Part shown: in pieces, positions 1 through 10,500 of the stretch
Position numbering within the stretch: position 1 is the stretch's first letter
Layout: each line of letters starts with the position of its first letter
Assembly: GCA_028565635.1 (NCBI GenBank)
Contig: JAOXYB010030776.1
Coordinates: 1-14,732 of the forward strand
Length of the DNA: 14,732 nt
Source of the DNA: Phoronis ovalis
Taxonomy: Eukaryota; Phoronida; Phoronidae
Direction of reading: 5' to 3'
Notes under the pieces: generated by a model
What the model was told of the DNA's origin: nothing
Seen by the model: only the letters and a program-made list of their open reading frames with translations
Database searches by the model: none
Made by a program: the position numbers and the translations under genes

Positions 1-117
1 TACAGGTCAGACATAATTTTGACCCCAATTACTTCCAACATGGCCAACAGTACTGGCAGTCATGTTTTTTCCCGAGAATGCATCTCACATTGCACCCATT
101 TCGAGAAAGACAAAGTC
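1..117 (+). repeat. Dispersed repeat, copy A (cut by window start)
   Basis: The run from base 1 shares AATTTTGACC, then TTACTTCCAACATGGCCAAC, with copy B at about 325-385. Both copies continue to a shared CCCATTTCG-GAAAGACAAAG block (here about 97-116). The AATTTTGACC block also occurs in copy C at the right edge. The three copies are in the same orientation and differ by point changes, as expected of an old dispersed family. No coding capacity is visible. The left boundary is outside the window. Confidence 0.75.
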
Positions 118-284
118 TTGACTTGACAATTCGAAGCTGAATTCACGAAAGCCATACGTTAATAGGCATATTAAGCCTGGATGGTGACTTTTTAAAATGA
201 CCTTGAAACGTAGACCAAATGCCAATATACGAATCTTCGACATTTTTCATTGTACATAAATGTTTCTTAGTCTCACAATAATAA

Positions 285-457
285 CTTTAGCTTTTATCGA
301 ATCATGTTCATATTTGATACAAGGTAAGTACAGGTTAAACTACAAGTCACATGAAATTTTGACCCAGTTACTTCCAACATGGCCAACTGGTCATCATGTT
401 TGTTCCCAATAGTGCATGTTACTTTAGTTTACTCCCATTTCGGGAAAGACAAAGCAA
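285..457 (+). repeat. Dispersed repeat, copy B
   Basis: This copy matches copy A from about 340 onward and matches copy C to the left of that. The shared stretch with C runs through ATCATGTTCATATTTGATAC, then AAGGTAAGTACAGGT (C has ATCATCTTCGTATTTGGTAC, then AGGGTAAGTACAGGT). Using all three copies, the family unit is at least about 170 bp. Copies A and B lie about 330 bp apart head to tail, so they could be a local tandem duplication. Confidence 0.75.
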
Positions 458-701
458 AACCACTTATTTTCCTTTCAAACCAAAAATTTGACATTTTCCC
501 GCTATTATCAACCTCAAAACTCTTATGCATACAAAGATGGCTTTACAACTAAAGAAACTACATCATATGATGGGCATCTGTCTGCACCCGCAGACCTCTT
601 GTTTTTTTGCTTGTCAATTTTTTCTGGCTGCATGGAGACGTTTCAGCGACCTTTTTTGATTACTGAACTGATATTTTTCTGAAATAGATGTTTCTAAAAA
701 C

Positions 702-809
702 ACCACAAACGCACCCCCAGTTTTTACATGTGCATAACGTCCTAACCTCCCTACATTTGACCTGGGAGGGATGGGGGGTAATTCCTATATTAAACACTAC
801 GTTTGTGGT
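702..809. repeat. Fold-back (MITE-like) inverted-repeat element, tentative
   Basis: ACCACAAACG at 702-711 is repeated as its exact reverse complement at 800-809. Nested inside are a C-run (713-718) facing a G-run (773-778), and CCTCCC (746-751) facing GGGAGG (764-769). The whole could fold into a long interrupted hairpin of about 108 bp. Size and structure resemble a small non-autonomous inverted-repeat transposon, but the arms are short and no target-site duplication was identified. Confidence 0.35.
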
Positions 810-1088
810 CATTGTGATAACTTTTGAGATGATCCCTTAGTTGGTTCTCTTATTATAGATAATTGACATAAATATCTTTTAATTCAAAAAAATTGACTAA
901 AAAGCTTAATTTTCCTTTAAATTTAAAGAATAAAAAAATTTAGCTTACTTAATTTGTTTTAAATTTAAATGAAAAAAAAATAGGCTGTAGGCTACTAACA
1001 CAACCATAGGTAACGCAGAGATATATAATACATAAACGTATATACTAAAACATATATTACTGTATTCTTAAGCACTGTAACAGAGCCT

Positions 1089-1160
1089 GGAGCTCAGTTT
1101 ATTGCAGAAACTGTGTATTATACGCTTAAAAGAAGGAGCTCAGTAATTTGCAAATATTAT
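1089..1160 (+). repeat. Imperfect direct repeat, 46-bp spacing
   Basis: GGAGCTCAGT at 1089-1098 recurs at 1135-1144. Both are followed by similar sequence (a T-rich piece, TTGCA, then TGTATTA). It looks like an old local duplication in non-coding DNA, with no assigned function. Confidence 0.5.
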
Positions 1161-1363
1161 GTATTAGTATTAATTACAACTAATTTATAAAATCCAATTA
1201 GTGTTTCTAATGACTGATGTCAGTCTAAAGTAAAACATCAGAGTATGGTCATTTCGAAATGTCCTTTTCTTATTACTTCTAAAAAAATGTCTCTTAAAAG
1301 AAGATATACAGCATGTATTTAATCATTCTTCCAGTTAATCTTATGTTACGGGACTATTTTCAG

Positions 1364-1537
1364 GTGAAGAATTTCGTGGATTATGTCCACTTGTTTACTA
1401 AGGACAAGACTGATGAAACAGGAGCCCCTCTCAAGATTGTTCACCAGCAAGTCAATGATCGATGGGAAGTCGCTGTCACTATGAGTGAAAAGGGATTCCA
1501 ACAAGCTAGTTTTGTCAACAGTATAGCAACGACTAAG
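1364..1537 (+). CDS. TOP2: TOP2 exon 1 of window: end of ATPase domain and start of transducer
   Basis: 58 codons, window residues 1-58 (human about 263-320). The acceptor is TTTTCAG and the donor AAG|GTAACA, with both boundaries in phase 0. It contains the conserved stretches [12 protein letters not shown] and [19 protein letters not shown]. The exon opens with [11 protein letters not shown], which aligns with the family VKxFxxYVxxY segment, so upstream in-frame codons at 1313-1363 are intronic read-through. Confidence 0.95.
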
Positions 1538-4500
1538 GTAACATAATTAAATTATGTATGTTCTCTGGTTCGCTTTTCAAGTTGATGCAGCGGACTATTT
1601 TATTTAACCATATTTACTACCAGTGACATTTGACACCTCAATTTTGTTTTTATTATAGAATCAAGAATATTATTAGAAAGAAAATTGTTTAATAAATGTT
1701 TCAGATATGTTTAATCAGAAGTAACAGGCAGTATTTCACAGTTAAATCATATTTATGGAAACTTATTTCTTGAAACTTAGAATATCTAGCCTTAATGAAA
1801 AAGATTTTTTGTACAATACTATTTTTACAGGGTGGCCGTCATACTGATTATGTCACTGACCAGATTGTAACGAAGCTCCAAGAATCAATAAAGAAAAAAG
1901 GTGGAAAGAATTCCATGACAATGAAACCTTTCCAGATCAAAAGCCATCTGTGGGTGTTTGTAAACTGTTTAATCGAGAACCCGACATTTGACTCGCAGAC
2001 TAAGGAGAACATGACTTTACAAGCCAAAAACTTTGGATCCAAATGTGTTTTCAATGACAAATTCATGCAAGGGGTAAGTAAGGGGGCAGTTATGTGAAAA
2101 TTTATCTGGCCCTGTTTATTATGAACTTTCCTATAATTAAACATAGTTATTTGCCTTTTTATCGCTTTTATAAAACTAGATTGTGTAGCATTGCACGACA
2201 ACACCTATTGTATCATATGATTTATATGATTACACATGAGTTAAATAGTTTAATAAAATAGTGAAATATTAAAAAAAAATATCCCTGTGCATATAAACAG
2301 TTCCATATAGGACAATGTGAGTAAATAGGTGCGAAATTTAGCAGGATATGTTGCTTGCTAAGAGAAATGATGATTCTTGCTAATGTTTGTTGACGACTAA
2401 GCACCTGGGTGGATCTAGAATTTGTGCGCTTAGATTACTTTAGCATATTTTACAAGGTGTTGTAAGCAATTTTTTTAAATAATAGGGTACAGATTTTAAC
2501 TTAATTGGTCATGCTGGTGTAAATTGAATGCTTTCGTAATATAGAAAGGAACACAAAGTTTAAACATTTTGATCCAAGCAATGCATCAAATAAATAGATA
2601 TTTATGACTCAGTGATTTTGGAGATTTTTAATGTCTACTTTGACCACGTTAAAACGTAGCAGAAAAAAGGCAGCACATTAATTTTGAGTTTCAGAGTTAG
2701 TCTTTTAATATTCTTGTTGAATGAGCTTAAAATTTTGGACACAAAAAGTATTGTTATGTACATATAATTTATTCCTTTTAAATTCTGCATATTATTTGGG
2801 CGTTTTGATTTCATACATATTTCGTAATTATTTGTAAAACTACTTTGTTTGTGTAGTGCAGGATACAATTGTAAACTGTATTGCTGATGACGTTGCTAAA
2901 TAGGAGCACAATATTTCTAGGTCACAAAACCAATGCTTGAACAATATGTCTTCTAACTTTATTGTTGGGAGCCGTAATAATTGCACTGACAACCCTGGAG
3001 GAATGGCTCCAACTTTTTCTGATGTGATAACTATTGATATTTGAGTTGGATTACAGTTCTGGTCGCAACAGACAGATCTCAAAAAAATTAAACTATCCAC
3101 TTTTCAGAGAATCATTGTCTTGTCTCTGTTCATAATCAGCTGCAGTAAACATGTATCTTTTTTCTATATCAGGTGTCTAAGTGTGGCATTGTTGAGAACA
3201 TTATGTCTTGGATGAAATTCAAGGCACAGGCTCAGCTTCAGAAGAAATGTCATGGTTCAAAGCATTCCAAATTGAAGGTAAGAAATGTCACATTTCAAAG
3301 CATTCCAAACCAAATGTAAAAAATGCCATTGTTACGTAGAATATAACATGTTTTTATACCATCAGAGCATGTACAGTTTGACTCAAATTAGAGAAATGTG
3401 ATGACAATTTATTTACTAGTTCAGACCACATTTTGATAACTATCACAATTTAATGTTTTATAGCAATTGTTTGATATAAAAAACATTGCATAATATCTAG
3501 AACTTTAACCGAATGTGCCCTTTTCAAGGTATGAAATTGGTCGTAATATGTATATAAGTTATTGTTTCTGTCTGTGTTTACAGGGTATCCCAAAGTTATT
3601 GTTCCTGTCTGTGTTTACAGGGTATCCCAAAGTTATTGTTTCTGTCTGTGTTTACAGGGTATCCCAAAGTTATTGTTTCTGTCCGTGTTTACAGGGTATC
3701 CCAAAGTTATTGTTTCTGTCTGTTTACAGGGTATCCCAAAGTTATTGTTTCTGTCTGTGGTTACAGGGTATCCCAAAGTATTGTTTCTGTCTGTGTTTGC
3801 AGGGTATTCCAAAGTTATTGTTTCTGTCTGTGTTTACAGGGTATCCCAAAGCTAGATGATGCTAATGATGCTGGTACAAAGAATTCTAGTCAGTGCACAC
3901 TGATTCTGACTGAAGGAGATTCAGCCAAGACTTTGGCTGTTGCCGGTCTTGGTGTCATAGGGAGGGATCATTATGGTGTCTTTCCTCTGAAGGGTAAAGT
4001 GCTGAACGTTCGTGAAGCCTCTCATAAGCAGGTAAATAGTGATACTAATCCCTATTATTTTCCCAAGTTCCTGCTTTGATATCTTTCATGTAAAGAAATG
4101 ACCCCTCTATCTTTATTATTGCCCTTACCATGTACCCATCTCCAAGCACAATATTATTCTGGCGGGTTGTGAGTCTCCCAACTGGAAGTTTTTTTATTTA
4201 GATAAGAGCATTAAGAACCACCAAGAAAAAGTAATATAGGGTCGTGTATCTCTTCACGCTCTGATGATTTATGAAATAAGGTAATGATTGGGGACACTTA
4301 TGTAGCTTGCACAGTAATGTAAGGAGGGTGATCCTAAGAAATGTGTATAGTTAACAGTGACATTGTGGTGAAACTATATAATTTTTACATAAAAACATTT
4401 GTTTTTGTATATTTGCTGAGATTTAATGACAAATTTGTAGATTATGGAGAATGCAGAGGTAAACAACATTATTAAAATCCTTGGTCTTCAATACAAGAAC

Positions 4501-7500
4501 AGCTACGATAGTCCCGAGTCATTGCGCTCATTACGTTATGGAAAACTAATGATTATGACTGATCAGGATCAAGATGGTTCTCATATTAAGGGGCTTTTGA
4601 TTAATTTCCTGCATCACAACTGGCCAGGACTGTTGAAGCATAATTTTTTAGAGGAATTCATTACTCCTATTGTCAAGGTACCAATGACAGTTTGGATAAT
4701 ATCAATCAGCAATTTTTATAGCAAGCCGCAAATTGTGATTTAGTTTCCTTATTGTTGACACATCATGGGCATTATAAAAATTTACACTTGTGTATAAGTT
4801 CAAGAAAAAAAATGTTGATCATAACGAGGTAGCTTTGAATTGTGAGTGTATTCTTAAATAATGGTTTCCTGCCATTGCCAGAGGCTTAGCCTGTAGTTCG
4901 GTTTCATTATGCCTGTACTGCTTTTTAGGTGACTAAGGGACGCACGGAACAGTCTTTCTACAGTTTGCCAGAATTTGAAGAGTGGAAAAAGAATACGGAA
5001 AACTGGCACACATACAAAGTCAAGTACTACAAAGGTATTCATTTGAGAGTTGTAATAACATGTGTTGTATGCTGAAACAAAAACGGAAGCACAAGAAAAG
5101 AATTGTATATTGTTAATTTTGCCTGTAGCCTATTTAAAAAGGAATTAACATGAACCTTAAAAAATATGTGCTGTTCTGGTTAAAATGTACGTATATTCAA
5201 GGATTAGATACCTTTGAACCTTCCATCACTTCTCATTGCATGTAGCTTACTTTTGTTTTCACTGCTACAGGTTTGGGTACGAGCACTGGCAAAGAAGCAA
5301 AGGAGTACTTTGCCGACATGAAGCGACATCGTATCCCATTCAAATACGCTGGACCTCAGGATGACTCCTCTATTGTTCTGGTAATTATGTTGCTCACTCA
5401 ACTTTGTTGTTTATCATTGAAACATTGTGAAAATACGGTGCTATTTATTTTGCCAACTGATTCACCAAGAGTAATGTCAACGTATTTGTTTGTTTTGTAG
5501 GCTTTCAGTAAGAAGAAGATTGAAGAAAGGAAAGACTGGCTACGAAACTGGATGGAAGAAAGAAAACGCAGATCTGAAATGGGCTTGCCTGAGGTACATT
5601 ATTCATTCGCATACACTTTAATTCACCTGGCATATTTTTTTTAGAATGAACCATAAATTAACATGTGGAAAAAATTACCAGGGCGGATACATAGTGGCTG
5701 CCTAATTGTGGTTGCAAGATATCAATAAATTTCAAACAAATGTTATTTTAATATTACAGATTTATATTTATGGAAAGGAAACAAAACATTTGACCTACAA
5801 TGAATTCATCAATCGTGAGTTGGTCCTCTTCAGCAACATGGACAATGAACGTTCCATTCCTAGCCTTTGTGATGGTCAGTGTTTGAATTTTTAGAATCAT
5901 AATTTAAAGTTAATTGTTTATAATCATTATCATCAATCTGGCAGGGCTGTTCCTTTATTTCTGGCTGACCTGAATTCTTTTTCTCAGGTAATTGAATTTG
6001 AATATATTGCCTATAATTAAAATTAACTGTTCAACATCTGGAACTTTTTCTAAGTCGAGTCACGCTTTGTAATTGGAACTGTATACAACCACAATTCCAC
6101 CTCTGTGATCTCCACCTGGTGGTAAATTTTAATGTACCAAGTGCTATTAGTTGCTATCATTTCCACATCACTCCAATATTCATCTACTACTAAAAAGTCA
6201 GGAAAAAGAAAACTTATCCCATATATTCTGATTGAATTCGAAAATATAAGTATGTTGTTGTAAATACATGTAGCTTACTAATATTATGTTACTATTTACA
6301 TCTAGGTCTTAAACCTGGTCAGCGCAAAGTTTTATTTACCAGCTTCAAAAGAAATTTGGTCAAGGAACTCAAAGTAGTTCAGCTGGCTGGTTCTGTTGCT
6401 GAGATGTCTGCCTATCACCATGGTGAAGTAAGTACAGAAGGTTGGTTTTCATGCATAACCAACTTTATGGGACTTGCTTTCCCATTAATTGATCTAACTA
6501 AAGTTGGTAAAATGTTTTTACACACTGTTCAAGTTCTAAATATAACCAACTTCATGGGGAACAACATGACTTGCCTTCGCTTGCCTTGACACATAAGTGT
6601 AGGATCATTTGTTAGTTTTTCCTTTACTATGTTTATTATTCTTCATACGGATTCATACATTTACTTTATAGGCTTCACTGATGGGAACAATCATTGGATT
6701 GGCTCAGAATTATGTAGGCAGTAACAACATTAATTTAATGCAGCCCATTGGTCAATTTGGTACCAGACTTCACGGTGGGAAAGATGCTGCGAGTCCCCGT
6801 TATATTTTTACGGCGCTCAGGTATGCAATTTTATTTTCATTGGAATATTAACCAATATGAGAGAAATCACTTGACAGTTCCTGTTGCTTGTTTTTCGACT
6901 TCATTTTGTTTATGTCATAAAAGTTGGCATTTAAGATAGTACCATTATATAACGTCCCATCTGGAAGTCATTGTTAAACACTAATTTTAAAGATCCTCAT
7001 ATTTTCTAAGAAAGATTCCCACTTTTATGTGGACATTCACTTGATTCGATAAAAAAAATTCAAAACTTCAAAATGTAAAGTAATAAATAAAATTCATGTT
7101 TTAATGATTATGAAACATAATATTAATAACATTATCAAAAAAATTATCACTTTAGACTTGTGCAAGTCTACATTGTAACTAGTATTAAATGTTGTAATAA
7201 ACTAATATAATTATACACTTTCAGTCCTTTAACACAAATCTTATTTAACAAGAGTGATGAAGCTTTGTACAAATATACATATGATGACAACCTGAAAATT
7301 GAACCGGAATGGTACTTACCCATAATCCCGATGGTTTTGGTCAATGGTGCCCAGGGTATAGGTACTGGTTGGAGCACAAACATACCTAACTATGACCCCA
7401 GGGAAATTGTCAGCAACATTAGGAGAATGTTAGATGGTGAAGATCCTTTGCCTATGGTAAGCTTTTGGTTCCTCCAAGGTACAATTGACACTCATTCAAA

Positions 7501-10500
7501 TTGGTCTGATGTAGATTTTAGTTTTATATTATTTGTCAAGAGTTGTGATGTATTCTGTTAATAGTTATTGCTTTACACTTAATACAGTTATCCACCATTC
7601 CATAAATATACATATAATTAAATTGTTCACTATGATAATTGTTAAATTAAATTGTTCTGCACTTTATTATGGTTTAGCCATTAATTACGACTCGAGTTAA
7701 CATATTTCAGTTACCAGCATACAAGGACTTCAAAGGTATTATTGAAGAACTTGAAGAGCAGAGGTACGTCATCAATGGAGAGATTGCTGTCATTGATGAC
7801 ACTACTGTTGAGATTACTGAACTGCCAATCCGTACATGGACTCAAGTCTACAAGGAATCTGTACTTGAACCAATGTTATATGGTAGCGAGAAAGTTCCTG
7901 CTGTTATTACGTGAGTAACTGTTGTGACAAACATTGTCAGATAAATGGAAGTCGCTATAAGATCACTTGACAATGCTGCCTTCTCTTGCAGTTGTAACCT
8001 ATAGCCCCGCTTGTGGATTAAATAAGACGCATTAATTTACTAAAATATTGCATTTCTCAAGATGACAGGATCCAGTGACATCTGTTGCTGCCGACTAATG
8101 TATTGTCTGAAATTTTCTGAATTTTCTATAACATGATGTGGAATTGTATTTACTACTTTAAGTTGAGTAGTAAATGTGTAAGGTGACAGATTGGTATATT
8201 AATTAAAACAAAATTGTTGGCATATTCTCCAATGAGGCAGTCTCTTGTTCAGATGATTAACATATTAAGCTCCTTTCATTCTCTTGAAGCTTTTTCGAAT
8301 TTGCAATAAAATGGAATGTAAACCCAGCTCCTGTGTGTTTCAGGGATTACAAAGAGTACCACACTGACACTACTGTCAAGTTTGTCATTAAAATGAATCC
8401 CGACAAGCTACTGCAAGCTGAAGAGAAGGGTCTCCACAATTTTTTCAAAATTCAAACAACATTGACCACTTCAAGTATGGTAGGTAGACTTTGATCTGTG
8501 TACTAGATAACTCCAGTTTTTTAGGTATTAGTTGATGATATGGAGTAAATTTTGTACTCAATTATAGTAAACGTATGAATTTTGTAAAAATATAAAAATC
8601 TCAGGTTTTTGTCTAGATAGATATATACAACTTTAGTTTGTGCTGTGACAGGCATAATGTCAAACTGGACTGTTAACCTTATTTATGTTTGCAATTTCAC
8701 AATTTTCTAAGTCAATGATTTAGTAATTGGCTTGGTATTTATGTTTTACCAGGTATTGTTTGACAATATGGGTGTTTTGAAAAAATATAACAGCCCGCAA
8801 GAAATTCTGAAAGAGTTTTATGACATTCGTTTGGACTATTATCAAAGGCGTAAGGACTATCTGGCAGGCATGCTAGCCGCAGAATCTCTTAAACTCGATA
8901 ATCAGGCTCGTTTCATTTGCGAGAAGATTGAGGGCAAAATCAAAATTGGTAAGTGTTACCAATTTGGAATTAGAGTGCAAGTCTTAGAAAATTAAGAAAA
9001 TGTTAAAGGCTGGCCTAGGTTATATCAGTTGGCTATATAAGTCAAATGAGAGTTTTATCAAAATAGAAATAATAGTCAGTGAATATGTGACTGCTCTAAA
9101 ATGTGTTTTTGTACTTAATAATTGGGCAAATAATTGCTTACAGAAAATCTCCCCAAGAAGGAAATAATTCAATTACTTGTTCGTCGTGGTTACGATTCTG
9201 ACCCTGTGAAAGCATGGAAAGAAGCACAAAACAAGCAGGTATAGTGTTTATTATTGAATTGTATAAAATTTCCAATGTTTTACATGTAAAAATGCTGGAT
9301 AACAGATTTTGGTTTTTTTGCTAATGTTCAGTCATGCATTGGGTATAAGTGCCTGTGATAATTGGCTTTGTAACTTCTTCCTCTAACAACAGATTAAGCA
9401 GTGCTTCGTCAGTTTATCTTGCGTGAATAGGTTGCAGTTCAGTGCATCTTGAAAAAATCTGTATGTCTTTTATATCTTTTGCACGTTACCGCATGTGTTA
9501 CGATGATGTACTAAAGAATTCCAAATTAGAAATGTAATAGTATATGTTATTTTTTGTAAGGATGATGCAGATAATGATACAGATGATGAACAAAGCGAGA
9601 TGTCAGCTATGACAGGCGGAGGACCTGATTTTAATTATATACTTAACTTGCCCATGTGGAGTCTGACAAAAGAACGCAAAGAAGATCTCCTCCGTCAAAG
9701 AGACAACAAGGCTGATGAGTTAGAGACATTACGTGGCAAAGACAAGTGTGACTTGTGGATAGAAGACCTGGATAAATTCTCCGTTGAATTTGACGTGAGT
9801 TTGCATATAAGTTTGCGTACTGACATTTGCATCTTAACAGTGTTATATCCTAGGTAATAGTACTTTTGACTAGCGATAAAGAGGATATTCATTGTTTTCT
9901 TCTTTGTAGTAAAGTTTTCAGAATTCTTTTTCTGTACGTTTTAGCGTGTTGAAACACAAGAAAAAGAAGAAAACCAAGGGGCTGTTATGACAGCTCCAAA
10001 GTCTGGTAAAGGTCGGATGAAACCTAAACTTGCTGCACAGGAGACTAAGCCTTCTCCAATGGGGCGTCGTGTGCAACCTCGTATTGATCCACGACTTAAG
10101 AAAGCTGCTCAGGGTGAGGCTGCTAAACGAGGAAGGAAGGTGAGGCTTATCTTTACTTTGCTCTGGTGGGTAGTGTTAATTTCTGGAAGCTACAGCAGTG
10201 CAGAATATTTATATACAAATGTAATTTGTGCAAGCTAGGAGATTAGAAGCAGACCAAATGTATTAACCAGAGCTTATAAATCAAAACTAGGCAGATTAGT
10301 CACGTTTGGAATATACTAAACTGTTTAATGAAAAGATTTGTAAAATACAAGTGATAGACATAAAAGTTTACACTTTAATAAATCAAGAAGATGTGTAGTT
10401 TGCATTGACCTAACAGCAATCCATTTTGAGGGAAATGCATTTTTTAAAATTTAATTTTCCAAAAATAAATGTCGAAAACCCCTCTAAATTGTGCACAAAA

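Larger units (their letters stand above)
1..1363. other. Upstream intron or 5' flank, no exon found
   Basis: No segment here encodes the TOP2 residues expected just before exon 1 (the family stretch preceding the transducer's VKxF). It is therefore most simply the intron before exon 1, cut by the window edge. It contains two copies of a dispersed repeat (about 1-117 and 285-457), a fold-back element near 702-809, a very AT-rich stretch at about 840-1060 and a short 46-bp-period duplication at 1089-1160. A 64-codon open frame at 488-682 has no recognisable similarity and is probably chance. Confidence 0.6.

Noticed and set aside
488-682. 64-codon plus-strand open frame upstream of exon 1
   Set aside because: It does not match the TOP2 residues expected before exon 1 and has no recognisable similarity.
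1848-2204. 118-codon minus-strand open frame
   Set aside because: It lies antisense to the well-supported TOP2 exon 2, with no family resemblance.
2840-3100. 86-codon minus-strand frame and a near-open plus frame in intron 2
   Set aside because: The plus frame has internal stops, neither strand resembles a known family, and there is no clear splice context. Probably chance.
3515-3859. Three long overlapping open frames encoding repeated peptide patterns across 3515-4079
   Set aside because: They arise because the 37-bp splice-site repeat has no stop in any frame. Upstream of 3840 this is intron, so they are not independent proteins.
9571-9794. Alternative exon 17 start after GATGATGCAG
   Set aside because: It has a better acceptor consensus but breaks the frame with exon 16. 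The start at 9561 keeps it.
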